Shown one piece after another: positions 44,420 to 54,574 of a DNA stretch of 64,000 nucleotides. How positions within the stretch are numbered: position 1 is the first letter of the stretch; every line of letters begins with the position of its first letter. Origin of the DNA: Pigmentiphaga sp. (GTDB taxonomy: Bacteria > Pseudomonadota > Gammaproteobacteria > Burkholderiales > Burkholderiaceae_B); assembly GCA_023228945.1 (NCBI GenBank), contig JALOAI010000025.1, positions 1 through 64,000 of the forward strand, written 5' to 3'. The translations under genes and the position numbers were made by a program. Below the pieces are notes generated by a model. That model had not been told where the DNA came from, searched no databases, and worked only from the letters and a program-made list of their open reading frames with translations.

Positions 44420-45574
44420 ATGACCGTTCTCGATGAACCCGTACTCGCCCTGGCCGAAGCGCTGATCCGCCAGCCGTCGGTCACGCCCGACGACGCCGGC
44501 TGCCAGGCCATGCTCCAGGCGCGCCTCGAGCCGCTTGGCTTCCAATGCCACGTCCTGGCTTCGGGTGGCGTGGTCAATCTGTGGGCGCGTCGTGGCCAGG
44601 ACGCGCCGCTCGTGGTGTTCGCCGGCCACACCGACGTGGTGCCGACCGGCCCCGCCGAGGCGTGGCGGCATCCGCCCTTTGCCGCCACGCGGCATGAGGG
44701 CCAACTGTATGGCCGCGGGGCCGCCGACATGAAGTCGTCGATTGCCGCGTTCGTGGTGGCGGTCGAAGAGTTCGTCGGCCGGCATCCCGGCCACCCGGGC
44801 TCGATCGCCTTCCTGCTGACGTCCGACGAAGAAGGCCCGGCCACCGACGGCACGGTCAAGGTCTGCCAGTGGCTGCAAGCCCGTGGTGAACGCCTGGACT
44901 ACTGCATCGTGGGCGAACCCACATCGGTCGATCGGCTGGGCGATACCCTGAAGAACGGACGCCGGGGCTCGCTCTCGGGCCGCCTGGTGGTCCAAGGCAT
45001 CCAGGGCCACGTGGCGTATCCGCACCTGGCGCGCAATCCCGTACACCAGGTGGCGCCGGCGCTGGCGGAGTTGGCCGCCACCACCTGGGATGAAGGCAAC
45101 GACTACTTTCCGCCCACCACGTTCCAGATCTCGAACATCCACGCCGGTACTGGCGCCACCAATGTGGTACCGGGCACGGCCGAATTGCTGTTCAACTTCC
45201 GCTTCTCGACGGCGAGCACGGCGGAGAGCCTGCGCGAGCGGGTGCATGCCCTGCTGGATCGGCACGGCCTGGAGTACGAGCTGACCTGGACTCTCGGCGG
45301 CGAGCCTTTTCTCACGCCGCGCGGCGAACTGAGCGATGCGCTGGTGGCGGCCATCGCCGCCGAGAACGGCGTGCCGGCAGAACTTTCCACCACCGGCGGC
45401 ACCTCCGATGGCCGCTTCATCGCCAGGATTTGTCCGCAAGTGGTCGAGTTCGGGCCCATCAACGCCACCATCCACAAGGTGGACGAACACATCTCGATCG
45501 ACAGCCTGATGCCGCTGAAGAACATCTATCGCCGCACGCTGAGTCAACTTTTGCTGGGGAATCTGAACGAATGA
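44420..45574 (+). CDS. dapE: Succinyl-diaminopimelate desuccinylase
   Basis: A 384-residue M20-family zinc hydrolase. Metal ligands are in FAGHTDVVPTG, GRGAADMKSS and SDEEGPATDGT, with GGTSDGRFI near the C-terminus. It removes succinate to give LL-diaminopimelate. The ATGA overlap with prmB couples the two genes. Confidence 0.97.
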   Translation: MTVLDEPVLALAEALIRQPSVTPDDAGCQAMLQARLEPLGFQCHVLASGGVVNLWARRGQDAPLVVFAGHTDVVPTGPAEAWRHPPFAATRHEGQLYGRGAADMKSSIAAFVVAVEEFVGRHPGHPGSIAFLLTSDEEGPATDGTVKVCQWLQARGERLDYCIVGEPTSVDRLGDTLKNGRRGSLSGRLVVQGIQGHVAYPHLARNPVHQVAPALAELAATTWDEGNDYFPPTTFQISNIHAGTGATNVVPGTAELLFNFRFSTASTAESLRERVHALLDRHGLEYELTWTLGGEPFLTPRGELSDALVAAIAAENGVPAELSTTGGTSDGRFIARICPQVVEFGPINATIHKVDEHISIDSLMPLKNIYRRTLSQLLLGNLNE

Positions 45575-46470
45575 GCAACGCCCGCTATGCCGCACTGCAA
45601 ACGCTGCGCGACTGGCTGCGCTATGCCGTGACGCGCTTCAACCGCGCGGGCCTGGTATTTGGCCACGGCTCCGATAACGCCTACGACGAAGCCGCCTATC
45701 TCCTGCTGCACACGCTGCATCTGCCGGCCGATACGTTGGAACCTTTTCTGGATGCCCGCCTGCTCGAAAGCGAGCGGGAAGCCTTGCTGGCGATCATCGA
45801 GCGGCGCATCCGCGAGCGCCTGCCGGCCGCCTATCTCACGGGAGAGGCCTGGCTGCGCGGCCGCCGCTTCGTCGTCGACCGCAATGTGCTCGTGCCGCGC
45901 TCGCCGATCGCCGAATTGTTGGACCACGGACTGGAACCGTGGATTCCAGACCCGGACGCCGTGGCGTCCGTTCTCGATCTCTGCACCGGCTCGGCTTGCC
46001 TGGCCATCCTGGCGGCCGAAGCCTTTCCCGCGGCTCGCGTGGCGGGTGCCGATCTCTCCCCGGCGGCGCTGGCGGTGGCCGAACGCAACGTGGCCGACCA
46101 TGGTCTGGAGGATCGCATCGCGCTGTACCGCGGCGACCTGTTGTCCGCGGTGCCGCCACAAACCTTCGACCTGATCCTGTGCAATCCGCCCTATGTCAAC
46201 TCCGCCTCCATGGCAGCGCTGCCGGCGGAATACCGGCACGAGCCGGCGCTGGGCCTGGACGGCGGCACCGACGGCATGGACCTCGTGCGGCGCATCCTGG
46301 CCCAGGCGCCGGCGTTTCTCGCGCCCCATGGCGTGCTGGTGCTCGAGATCGGGCACGAGCGGCCGCACTTCGAGGCCGCCTTCCCGCACTTGCAGCCGGT
46401 CTGGCTGGAGACGGCCGCCACGCGCGACCATATCCTGCTTCTGACTCGCGAGCAGCTGCTCGCATCATGA
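45571..46470 (+). CDS. prmB: Ribosomal protein L3 glutamine methyltransferase PrmB
   Basis: A 299-residue SAM methyltransferase of the HemK family. The motif VLDLCTGSACLAILAAEAFP binds SAM, and the catalytic LILCNPPYVNSASM carries NPPY. The PrmB-type N-terminal helix starts with LQTLRDWLRYAVTRFNRAGLVFGHG. It methylates Gln of ribosomal protein L3. Its start overlaps dapE. Confidence 0.93.
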   Translation: MSNARYAALQTLRDWLRYAVTRFNRAGLVFGHGSDNAYDEAAYLLLHTLHLPADTLEPFLDARLLESEREALLAIIERRIRERLPAAYLTGEAWLRGRRFVVDRNVLVPRSPIAELLDHGLEPWIPDPDAVASVLDLCTGSACLAILAAEAFPAARVAGADLSPAALAVAERNVADHGLEDRIALYRGDLLSAVPPQTFDLILCNPPYVNSASMAALPAEYRHEPALGLDGGTDGMDLVRRILAQAPAFLAPHGVLVLEIGHERPHFEAAFPHLQPVWLETAATRDHILLLTREQLLAS

Positions 46471-46610
46471 TTCTCCAGCGGCCGGCTGCCCGCCGCCGGT
46501 AACGACCCGGCCAGGCGGGCCCATCCGGGACGATATCCGGGCGGCCTGCCCTACCCGGCGGGCCCGCGCCCGCATCCCGATGCAAGGTGGCTTTTGATGA
46601 GGATAGTTTT

Positions 46611-48548
46611 TTGATCAGTGCTTCCGACCTCACCCTGCGCCGCGGCACCAAGGTGCTGCTGGACAAGGCCGATTTCGTCATTCATCCCGGCGAGCGCGTC
46701 GGCATCGTCGGCAAGAATGGCGCGGGCAAGTCGACGCTGTTCGCGCTCCTGACCGGTGAGCTCGATGCCGATGCCGGCCAGCTGCAGATTCCGCCCAGTT
46801 GGCGGATCGCGGCCATTGCGCAGGAGGTGACGGCGCTGGACCGGCCAGCACGCGAATTCGTGATCGACGGCGACGAGCGCTTGCGCCGGCTGCAAGCCGC
46901 GCGCGCCAGCCTCGACGCGGCCGCCGACGGCATGCGGCTGGCCGAGCTGGAGACGGAGCTTACGGATGCCGGCGCCTGGACCGCGGAGTCGCGTGCCGAA
47001 CAATTGTTGGCCGGCCTGGGCTTCGCCCCCCACGAGTGGCTGTTGCCGGTACGCCAGTTCTCGGGGGGCTGGCGCATGCGCTTGAACCTTGCGCGGGCGC
47101 TGATGGCGCCCTCGGACCTGCTGCTGCTCGATGAACCGACCAACCACCTGGACCTGGACGCCATGGTGTGGCTGGAGCGCTGGCTCGATGCCTATCCCGG
47201 CACCGTGCTGCTGATCTCCCACGATACCGAGTTTCTCGACGCCGCGGCGCGTAGCGTTCTGCATTTCGACCAGGGCAAGCTGGTGCGATACAAAGGCGGC
47301 TACTCCGACTTCGTCGTGCAGCGCGCCGAGCGGCTGCGCCAGCATCAGTTGGCCATCGAGCGCCAGGAGAAAAAGGCGGCGCACCTGCAGACTTTCATCG
47401 ATCGCTTCAAAGCCAAGGCCACCAAGGCCAAGCAGGCGCAAAGCCGGGTCAAGGCCCTGGCGCGGATGGAACAATTGGCGCCACTGCGCCAAGAGTCCGG
47501 CATCCAGATCCGCATTCCGTCGCCCAGCAGTACCCCCGACCCCTTGCTCAAGCTGGAAGACGTCACCGCCGGTTATGCCGAGCGCGCTGTGTTGCGCGAC
47601 GTCACCCTCATGGTCCGAGCCGGCGCCCGCATCGGCATTCTGGGCGCCAACGGCGCGGGCAAGAGCACCCTGGTCAAGACGCTGGCAGGAGAGCTGCCGG
47701 CACAAGGCGGCAAGCTCACCGCCTCGCGTGGTCTGCAGGTCGGCTATTTCGCCCAACAGCAGCTCGACATGCTGGATCTCGAGGCCAGCCCGCTGGCCCA
47801 GTTGGCACGGCTCGCGCCGCTGGTCCGTGAACAGGAGCTGCGCAATTACCTGGGCAGCTTCGGCATCGCCGGCGACGCCGCCACTTCACCGGTGGCGCCG
47901 ATGTCCGGAGGCGAAAAAGCTCGCCTCGCCCTGGCCCTGATCGTCTGGCAAAAGCCCAACTTGCTGCTGCTGGACGAACCGAGCAACCACCTGGATGTGG
48001 ATACCCGGGAAGCCCTGACCGAAGCCCTGGCGAGCTTCGAGGGCAGCATGCTCCTGGTCTCGCACGATCGCCATTTGCTGCGCACGACGGTCGACGAGTT
48101 CTGGATCGTCGCCGACGGCGGCGTGGCCGAGTTCGATGGCGACCTGGAAGACTATCGCGACTGGCTGGCCCAGCGCGGCGCCCTGGGCCGCGGCGGCGGG
48201 CGCGAGCGCGGCGCGTCTGCGGCCGACACCACGGCGCCGGCGGCCTCCGACGCGGCGGACCGCAAGGCGCAGCGCCGCCTGGAAGCCGAGAATCGCCAGC
48301 GCCTATCGGCGCAGCGCAAGCCGCTGGAACGCAAGCTGGCGAAGGTCGAGCACGACATGGCGGCCTGTTCGGCCCGGCAGGCTGAACTGGACGCCAGCAT
48401 CGCCGACCCCGGCCTGTACGACGACGAGCGCCGCGAGGAACGGCTCGCGGTGCTTGCCGAGCACGGCGAAATCAGCAAGCGGCTGCGCGACCTGGAAGAC
48501 GATTGGCTGGAGCTGCAAGAGGCCCTGGAGCAACTGGCCGCCGAATGA
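46611..48548 (+). CDS. yheS: ABC-F ATPase of the YheS type
   Basis: A 645-residue soluble protein with two ABC domains. Walker A motifs are GKNGAGKST and GANGAGKST, signatures are FSGGWRMRLNLARAL and MSGGEKARLALAL, and Walker B motifs are LLLLDEPTNHLDLD and LLLLDEPSNHLDVD. The inter-domain linker has FKAKATKAKQAQSRVKAL, characteristic of ABC-F. The start is TTG at 46611 with GAGGA nine bases upstream; an in-frame ATG eight codons earlier has poorer context. A coiled coil forms the last 90 residues. Its proposed role is at the ribosome E site. Confidence 0.9.
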   Translation: MISASDLTLRRGTKVLLDKADFVIHPGERVGIVGKNGAGKSTLFALLTGELDADAGQLQIPPSWRIAAIAQEVTALDRPAREFVIDGDERLRRLQAARASLDAAADGMRLAELETELTDAGAWTAESRAEQLLAGLGFAPHEWLLPVRQFSGGWRMRLNLARALMAPSDLLLLDEPTNHLDLDAMVWLERWLDAYPGTVLLISHDTEFLDAAARSVLHFDQGKLVRYKGGYSDFVVQRAERLRQHQLAIERQEKKAAHLQTFIDRFKAKATKAKQAQSRVKALARMEQLAPLRQESGIQIRIPSPSSTPDPLLKLEDVTAGYAERAVLRDVTLMVRAGARIGILGANGAGKSTLVKTLAGELPAQGGKLTASRGLQVGYFAQQQLDMLDLEASPLAQLARLAPLVREQELRNYLGSFGIAGDAATSPVAPMSGGEKARLALALIVWQKPNLLLLDEPSNHLDVDTREALTEALASFEGSMLLVSHDRHLLRTTVDEFWIVADGGVAEFDGDLEDYRDWLAQRGALGRGGGRERGASAADTTAPAASDAADRKAQRRLEAENRQRLSAQRKPLERKLAKVEHDMAACSARQAELDASIADPGLYDDERREERLAVLAEHGEISKRLRDLEDDWLELQEALEQLAAE

Positions 48549-48551
48549 CGG

Positions 48552-51500
48552 CTACTGTAGCGGCCAGGCGCAGACGCGATTTCGCCCGGACTGCTTGGCC
48601 GCGTACATCGCCTCATCGACCCACCTCAGCATGGTTTCGAGATCCTCGGCCTCCAAGGCCGCCACGCCGAGGCTCACCGTGATCCGCAGCGATTCGTTGT
48701 CGGTCGTGAAGACGCAGTCCTCGATGCGCAGCCGTATGCGCTCCGCCACGGCCAGGCCGGCGGCGAGATCGATGTCGGGCAGCAAAAAAACGAACTCCTC
48801 GCCGCCCAGCCGACCCGCCATATCGGAGCCGCGGAGCTCCTGCCGAGCCACGGCCGTCATCTGCCGCAGCACGGCATCGCCCCCGGCATGGCCATAGCTA
48901 TCGTTGACCCGCTTGAAGTGATCGATATCGAGCATGAGCAGAACGCCGGGCACCTCCGGCCTGCGTTCGGGATCCTGCAAGGTTTGCTCGAGCCGGGCCA
49001 TAAAGCTGCGGCGGTTCGGCAAACCGGTGAGACTGTCGGTGGAAGCCAGCCTCGCCATTTCGAGCTCTTTGCGCTTGCGCTCGGTCATGTCGTAGAGGAA
49101 CCACACTACGCCCAGGTATTCGCGGCCACGCCGGATTTCAACGTGGTCCACCTCGAGGTGGCGTCCTTCGGGCGTCGTGATCTCGGCCCGGACCGCCCCC
49201 CCTGGTCCCGTCGTCGGCTCGCCGGATAACCAGGCGCTATAGCGAGGGTCGAGCTTGGTGCGCAACTCGGAGTGAGCCAGGCCTTCGAGGTCGGCAGGCT
49301 GGAGATCCAGCCCCAGCAAACGGCACCAGGACGCGTTCACGAACACCACCACGTCCGTCGAGTCTTCGATCAGCACGCCCCCCGGGAAGCGGCGCAACAG
49401 CGTATCGAGCCGCAGGCGCTCGACGGCCAACGCCGCATCGGCGGCATGCCGGTCGGAAATATCGACGAGGGTCCAGATCACGTCGCTGCCGGGATCCTCG
49501 GGATCGCGCAACGTGCCATGGAGATCGAACCAGCGGACCTCGCCACGGACATCGCAAAAGGGAAACTCCAGCCGTACCGTGCCGGCGCGGCGCAGGTCGT
49601 CGTAAGCGGTGCCGAATGACTCCCAGTGGGCCTCATCGAGATGGATGTCCCGCAGCTTGAGCTGGCGCAACTCTTTACCGGACGGCAGGAACAACGCCTT
49701 GAACTCGTGATTGGCTTCGACCAGTTGGCGATCGGGGCGGACCAGCATGGTGGCCACGGCATTGCGGTTGAGCAAGGCATCGCGCAACTGGGCTTCGGCG
49801 ACTTCGGTATGGATATCGGACAACATTCCGATCGATCGGTAGGCGGCGCCATCGCTGCCCCATTCGATGATGCGCCCACGCGAGCGCACCCAGAGCCACT
49901 CGCCCTTGGCGGTTCGCAAACGGTAATCGATGTGCACCACGCGCTGGTCGAACGAGCGCACCGCCTCGGCCAGCGTGGTGCGTACCCGGTCGAGGTCGGC
50001 GGGGTGAACCAGGCCGAAGAAGGCTTCGATCGTTTGCGTTGCCTGATCGTCGGCATATTCCAGCATCTCGAGGATGCGCTGATCCCAGTGCAAGCGCTGG
50101 GCCGCATGATCGAACGACCAGAGGCCGTCGCGCACCGCCGCCATGGCGAGCCGCAAATGCGCCTCGCTGGCCTTGAGGGCTTCGGCGGTGGAGTGCTCTT
50201 CCGTGACATCGTGGATATAGCCATGCCAGAGGGTGGCGCCGGTGGCCAGGCGCTCGGGGTTGGCGTGGCCTTGTACCCAGCGCAGCCGGCCGTCGCCATG
50301 CACCACGCGATACTCGGCCTGCCAGGGCTGGAGACTCTGCGCCGACTGCAGGATGGACTCCCAGACGCGGGTCTGGTCGTGTGGATAGAGACGGCGGAAG
50401 ACGGGTTCGGCGGAGTCCCGGATGTCCTCGGGACCGACATCGTAGATGCGTTTCACGCCCGAGCTGGCATAGGGAAAGAAGGAGGCGCCGTCGGGTTCGA
50501 GCTGATACTGATACACCGTGCCGGGTACTTCATCGAGCAGTTTGGTCAGGCGCAGGCGGATTTCGGCCTCGGCGATCTCCGCTTCTTTGCGTGCGGTGAT
50601 GTCGAGCAGGGTGCCTGCCATCCGCCTGGGCAGTCCGTCGGCATCGCGCTCGACCACCCTGCCGCGGTGCGCCACCCACCGCTCGGTTCCGTCGGCCTCG
50701 AGAAAACGGTATTCCACATCGAATACCGCATCGCCGTCGTTCAGGTGCGCACCCAGCGCTTCCAGGACGCGATCGCGATCGTCCGGATGCAGCCGCTCGC
50801 GCCAGGCCACCACGGCGGTGTCGCCCTCGCCTCCCTCGGCGCAGAAACGGCGTGTGCTTTGCGGCTCGGCACAGATTCTGACACGCCACTCCCAGGCGGC
50901 GAGGCCACCGCCTTCGAGGGCCAACGACAGCCGCTCGCGCGTTTGGCGCAGAGCCTCAGTCTGTCGGCTGCGCTGCGCCCAAAGGACGAAAACGACCGCC
51001 GCCACCAGCAGGAGCACCAGGGAGAGCAAGGCGCTACGCGCCCGATTGCTGGCGATGGCCGCATTGGTGGCGGCCATGACCTTGTCGCGTTCGAGGCCCA
51101 CACTGACCACGAGAGGATAGCCCGGGGTGCGGTGCCAGCCATACAGGCGCTCGATGCCGTCGATCGGAGCGACCGCGCGATAGGTATGGCGCTGCTCGCC
51201 GCTGGCCTGAAGAAATGGCCTGTCGCTGGGTACCGACCTGCCAAGGACATCGGCCAGGCGCCACGAGCGCGCGAGGTAATGGCCGTCGTCGCGGACGACC
51301 AGCGCCACGTCGCCGGGCCCCGGGAAGATCTGCGTCAGGGCACGCGAAAGATATTCGGCGGAAACGGACAGCACCATCACCCCCAGGAAGCGGCCATCCC
51401 GCCAGATGCCGCGACTGAAAGGGATGGCCCAATGCCCGCTAATCCGCCCCTGCACCGGGATTCCGATATGCAAACCCGCCGCGCCGGCGTCGACGTGTTG

Positions 51501-51947
51501 TTGAAAATACTCCCGATCGATGATCGAGACGGGCGTCGCCGCAGTCGCATCGGCGGTTTCCGCGCCACGGCGGAAGTACGACACGATACCGTCCGCGTTT
51601 GCCACCAAAACACCTGCCAGCGCGCCGCTGGGCAGCATCGCCATCCCCGCGGTGACCTGGCGATTGAACGCTTCGGCGTCTTCCTTCAGCCAGGCGGCGG
51701 CCAACTGACGCGACAGCGCATCGAGGTTGCGAGCGAGCGTATCCACCTGCAGCGAGAGGGCATGCGCGGTTTGCTCCGCCATATCGAAGGCATTGGCTTG
51801 TACGGTTTCACGCACGCGATCCTGGGCGGCGACCAGTTGCAGCCAGTAGAGCGCCATCATCGCCAAGAGCAGCGCGGCAACCCATAACGGACGCACAAGA
51901 TACTGCCCACGGCCCATCCCGGCTTGGCGCCGATGGAGGAGATTCAC
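48552..51947 (-). CDS. Diguanylate cyclase with Cache and five PAS domains
   Basis: An 1131-residue membrane sensor. Two helices (near residues 20-42 and 310-333) flank a periplasmic Cache-like domain (SIIDREYFQQHVDAGAAGLHIG...). Five PAS-type segments follow in the cytoplasm, each opening with a RxxxxLxxxxxGLW or similar motif. The C-terminal GGDEF domain has LGGEEF near residue 1050 with the I-site RxxD as RGSD, so it should be active and product-inhibited. There is no EAL domain. GTG at 51947 has GAGGAT upstream; ATG at 51992 is an alternative. It converges on the ABC-F gene with only 3 bp between them. Confidence 0.85.
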   Translation of the reverse strand: MNLLHRRQAGMGRGQYLVRPLWVAALLLAMMALYWLQLVAAQDRVRETVQANAFDMAEQTAHALSLQVDTLARNLDALSRQLAAAWLKEDAEAFNRQVTAGMAMLPSGALAGVLVANADGIVSYFRRGAETADATAATPVSIIDREYFQQHVDAGAAGLHIGIPVQGRISGHWAIPFSRGIWRDGRFLGVMVLSVSAEYLSRALTQIFPGPGDVALVVRDDGHYLARSWRLADVLGRSVPSDRPFLQASGEQRHTYRAVAPIDGIERLYGWHRTPGYPLVVSVGLERDKVMAATNAAIASNRARSALLSLVLLLVAAVVFVLWAQRSRQTEALRQTRERLSLALEGGGLAAWEWRVRICAEPQSTRRFCAEGGEGDTAVVAWRERLHPDDRDRVLEALGAHLNDGDAVFDVEYRFLEADGTERWVAHRGRVVERDADGLPRRMAGTLLDITARKEAEIAEAEIRLRLTKLLDEVPGTVYQYQLEPDGASFFPYASSGVKRIYDVGPEDIRDSAEPVFRRLYPHDQTRVWESILQSAQSLQPWQAEYRVVHGDGRLRWVQGHANPERLATGATLWHGYIHDVTEEHSTAEALKASEAHLRLAMAAVRDGLWSFDHAAQRLHWDQRILEMLEYADDQATQTIEAFFGLVHPADLDRVRTTLAEAVRSFDQRVVHIDYRLRTAKGEWLWVRSRGRIIEWGSDGAAYRSIGMLSDIHTEVAEAQLRDALLNRNAVATMLVRPDRQLVEANHEFKALFLPSGKELRQLKLRDIHLDEAHWESFGTAYDDLRRAGTVRLEFPFCDVRGEVRWFDLHGTLRDPEDPGSDVIWTLVDISDRHAADAALAVERLRLDTLLRRFPGGVLIEDSTDVVVFVNASWCRLLGLDLQPADLEGLAHSELRTKLDPRYSAWLSGEPTTGPGGAVRAEITTPEGRHLEVDHVEIRRGREYLGVVWFLYDMTERKRKELEMARLASTDSLTGLPNRRSFMARLEQTLQDPERRPEVPGVLLMLDIDHFKRVNDSYGHAGGDAVLRQMTAVARQELRGSDMAGRLGGEEFVFLLPDIDLAAGLAVAERIRLRIEDCVFTTDNESLRITVSLGVAALEAEDLETMLRWVDEAMYAAKQSGRNRVCAWPLQ

Positions 51948-52115
51948 GTAAAGGATCCTCGATTGTGGTTTATCCACCAAAGCATAGCCCATGCCGGCCA
52001 ACTAACCCAGCAAAGTGTCATTGTGCTCTCCACTTTCAAGGCAAGGCGAGCTGGTTTAGAAAAGAGCGGGGCAAAATCCCTATAAAAATCACATTTTTCG
52101 CATATAAAAATAAAT

Positions 52116-52144
52116 TTGACTAAATTAATTGAAAAACATATTCT
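52116..52144 (+). promoter_or_regulatory. Strong candidate promoter of the substrate-binding protein gene
   Basis: TTGACT and TATTCT spaced by exactly 17 bp, in an AT-rich island (52070-52145) that contrasts with the rest of the window. The predicted start is near 52151, 48 bases before the ATG at 52199. Confidence 0.6.
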
Positions 52145-52198
52145 CTTACCGCACCTGACAACATATGAGCCAATCACCCCGAATCAGGAGACAACTTC

Positions 52199-53350
52199 AT
52201 GAAACCCCTGGCCAAACTCTGTCTGGCAGCCGCGCTGGCACTACCCGCCACCACCGCACTGGCCGACCTCCATCTCGGCGTCATCCTGTCGCAAACCGGG
52301 CCTGGCGCTTCGCTTGGCATCCCGGCGCGGCATACGGTTGACCTCTGGCCACGCGAAATCGCCGGCCAGAAGCTCAACATCACGGTGCTCGACGACCGCT
52401 CCGACCCCACCGTGGCCGCCACGGCCGCCAGGCAACTGATCGAAGATCGCAAGGTGGACATCATCATCGGGCCATCGATCACGCCCACCTCTTTGTCGGC
52501 ACTGCAAGCGGCCGGCGAAGCCAAGACGCCGATCTTCACTCTTGCGGGCGGGAAATCCATCGTCGAGCCGCTGGAAGGCGCCCGCACCTGGGCTTTCAAG
52601 ATGCCGCCCGACGAAGCCATTCCGGTCAAGCTCATCTTGCAGCACATGCAAAAGAACGGCCAAAAACGCCTGGCCACCGTCGCGGTGGCCAACTCCTACG
52701 GCCAGGTATTCGTCGACGTCATGCGCGCGATGGCACCCGAATTCGGCGTAGAGATCGTGGGCGCCGAGAGCTTCAACCCCACCGATACCAGCTTCGTCGC
52801 GCAAGCCCTCAAGCTGCTCGCGGCCAGGCCCGACGCCATTTTCATCGCGGCGGTGGGCACGCCCGGCGCCATGCCGCACGTCGAGCTCGTCCAGCGCGGC
52901 TTCAAGGGCCAGATCTATCAAACCCAGGCCATCGCCAACAACGACTTCCTGCGGATCGGCGGTAAAGCGCTCGATGGCGCGCTGTTCCCCGTCTCGCCCT
53001 TGCTCGTGGCCGAACAATTACCGGACGGCAATCCGGTCAAGGCCGCCGCGGTGGACTACGTCCAGCGCTACGAAAACGCGCACGGCCCGGGGTCGCGCTC
53101 GCTGTTCGGCGCCATGGCCTGGGACGCCATGGCTTTCGTCGAGCACGCCGTGCCGCAGGCCCTGGCCAAGGCGCAGCCCGGCACGTCGGCCTTCCGCGAG
53201 GCGCTGCGCGACGCCATCGAACAAACTCAGGAATTGGTGGTGAGCCAGGGCGTGTATTCGCTCTCGCCCACCAACCACAACGGCGCCGACGAACGCAGCC
53301 AGGTCATGGTGCGCATCCACGGCGGCGGCTGGCAGTACGCCGGCGAATAA
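52199..53350 (+). CDS. Branched-chain amino acid-type ABC transporter substrate-binding protein
   Basis: A 383-residue periplasmic binding protein. A signal peptide (LCLAAALALPATTALA) is cleaved near residue 22. LHLGVILSQTGPGASLG and VDIIIGPSITPTSLSAL are family hallmarks, as is PDAIFIAAVGTPGAMPHV. It starts at an ATG with AGGAGA eight bases upstream. It has no permease or ATPase beside it, and is followed by a Rieske oxygenase 53 bp downstream, so it may scavenge an aromatic acid for that enzyme. Its partner membrane genes are elsewhere. Confidence 0.88.
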   Translation: MKPLAKLCLAAALALPATTALADLHLGVILSQTGPGASLGIPARHTVDLWPREIAGQKLNITVLDDRSDPTVAATAARQLIEDRKVDIIIGPSITPTSLSALQAAGEAKTPIFTLAGGKSIVEPLEGARTWAFKMPPDEAIPVKLILQHMQKNGQKRLATVAVANSYGQVFVDVMRAMAPEFGVEIVGAESFNPTDTSFVAQALKLLAARPDAIFIAAVGTPGAMPHVELVQRGFKGQIYQTQAIANNDFLRIGGKALDGALFPVSPLLVAEQLPDGNPVKAAAVDYVQRYENAHGPGSRSLFGAMAWDAMAFVEHAVPQALAKAQPGTSAFREALRDAIEQTQELVVSQGVYSLSPTNHNGADERSQVMVRIHGGGWQYAGE

Positions 53351-53403
53351 CGCCGGCGGCATCAGACGGCGCCGCGCCAAGGCGGCGCCTGGAGGACTCT
53401 CGA

Positions 53404-54438
53404 ATGTTTCTACGCAATTGTTGGTATGTGGCCGCCTGGGACCACGAGGTGGCGGGCGACTTCCTCACCCGCCGCATCCTGGGCGAGTCCATCCTTTTCT
53501 ACCGCACCTCCGGCCGCAACGTGGTGGCCCTGGCCGACCGCTGCTGCCATCGACGCGCGCCCCTCTCGCTGGGCCGCCGCGAAGGCGATTGCGTGCGCTG
53601 CATGTACCACGGCATGAAGTTCGACGCCCAGGGCTTTTGCGTCGAGATTCCCGGGCAGGACACCATTCCCCGCAAGGCCAGGGTGCATGCCTATCCGGTG
53701 GTCGAGCGCCATCGCTGGATCTGGATCTGGATGGGCGATCCGGAACTGGCCGACCCTGCCCTGATCCCGGATACGCACTGGGTCGACGCGCCCGAATGGA
53801 AGGGTACGCCGCCCGGATACCTGCATTACCAGGCCAATTACCAGTTGCTGAGCGATAACCTGCTCGATTTTTCGCATCTTGCCTATGTGCACCTGGGTAC
53901 GCTGGGCGGTTCGGAAAGCTACGCTCAGCTCAAGCCCGAAATCGAAGTGCTCGAGCGAGGCCTGCGCATTTCGCGCTGGCTATACGACTTCGCGCCACCG
54001 CCCTTCGTGGCCAAGCTGCTGCCCCCCGGCAAGGTCGATCGCTGGAACGACTACGATTACCTCATTCCCGGCATCCTGATCATGAGCTCCGGCTTCGCCG
54101 CCGCGGGTTCGGGAGCACGCGAGGGGCGGCGCGAAGGCGCCATCGAGTTCCGATCCTGCCAGGCGGTCACGCCCGAAACCGAGACCACCTCGCATTACTT
54201 CTTCTCCCAGCCCCGCAATTTCGCCAACCATGACCCGATCACCGATCGCTTGCTCGACCAGGCCCTGCGCACCGCCTTCCACGAGGATCTGACGATCATC
54301 GAAGCTCAGCAGGAACGTTGGTCGGAACGCGATGACGACGAGATGGTGTTGATCACCGCCGATGCCGCGCTGGTGCAATACCGGCGGATCTTCGATCGGC
54401 TGCTGGCCGGCGAACAACGCGCCACCGCGCAAGCCTGA
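53404..54438 (+). CDS. Rieske non-heme iron oxygenase, vanillate-demethylase type
   Basis: A 344-residue oxygenase alpha subunit of the VanA type. The Rieske [2Fe-2S] ligands are C47-x-H49 in DRCCHRRAP and a C-x2-H in VRCMYHGMKF. The mononuclear iron site is NLLDFSHLAYVH. WYVAAWDHEV at the start is usual for this subfamily. It would O-demethylate or hydroxylate an aromatic acid, but needs a reductase, and none is adjacent. TGGAGG lies 8 bases upstream. Confidence 0.9.
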   Translation: MFLRNCWYVAAWDHEVAGDFLTRRILGESILFYRTSGRNVVALADRCCHRRAPLSLGRREGDCVRCMYHGMKFDAQGFCVEIPGQDTIPRKARVHAYPVVERHRWIWIWMGDPELADPALIPDTHWVDAPEWKGTPPGYLHYQANYQLLSDNLLDFSHLAYVHLGTLGGSESYAQLKPEIEVLERGLRISRWLYDFAPPPFVAKLLPPGKVDRWNDYDYLIPGILIMSSGFAAAGSGAREGRREGAIEFRSCQAVTPETETTSHYFFSQPRNFANHDPITDRLLDQALRTAFHEDLTIIEAQQERWSERDDDEMVLITADAALVQYRRIFDRLLAGEQRATAQA

Positions 54439-54492
54439 GCGGCTCGGCGTCAATCTCCTCATCCCGCCCGGCGGGGCCCGATCCGCCGCACC

Positions 54493-54521
54493 GCCCGGCC
54501 CCACCGGCCGGGCTTCCGTTT
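54493..54521 (+). terminator. Intrinsic terminator after the Rieske gene
   Basis: GCCCGGCC and GGCCGGGC form a perfect 8-bp stem with loop CCACC, followed by TTCCGTTT. Confidence 0.65.
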
Positions 54522-54574
54522 GCTATAGTCGCTGACTATTGCCTCCGATCCCCCTTGCCCAGCCCTTCGTCTTT

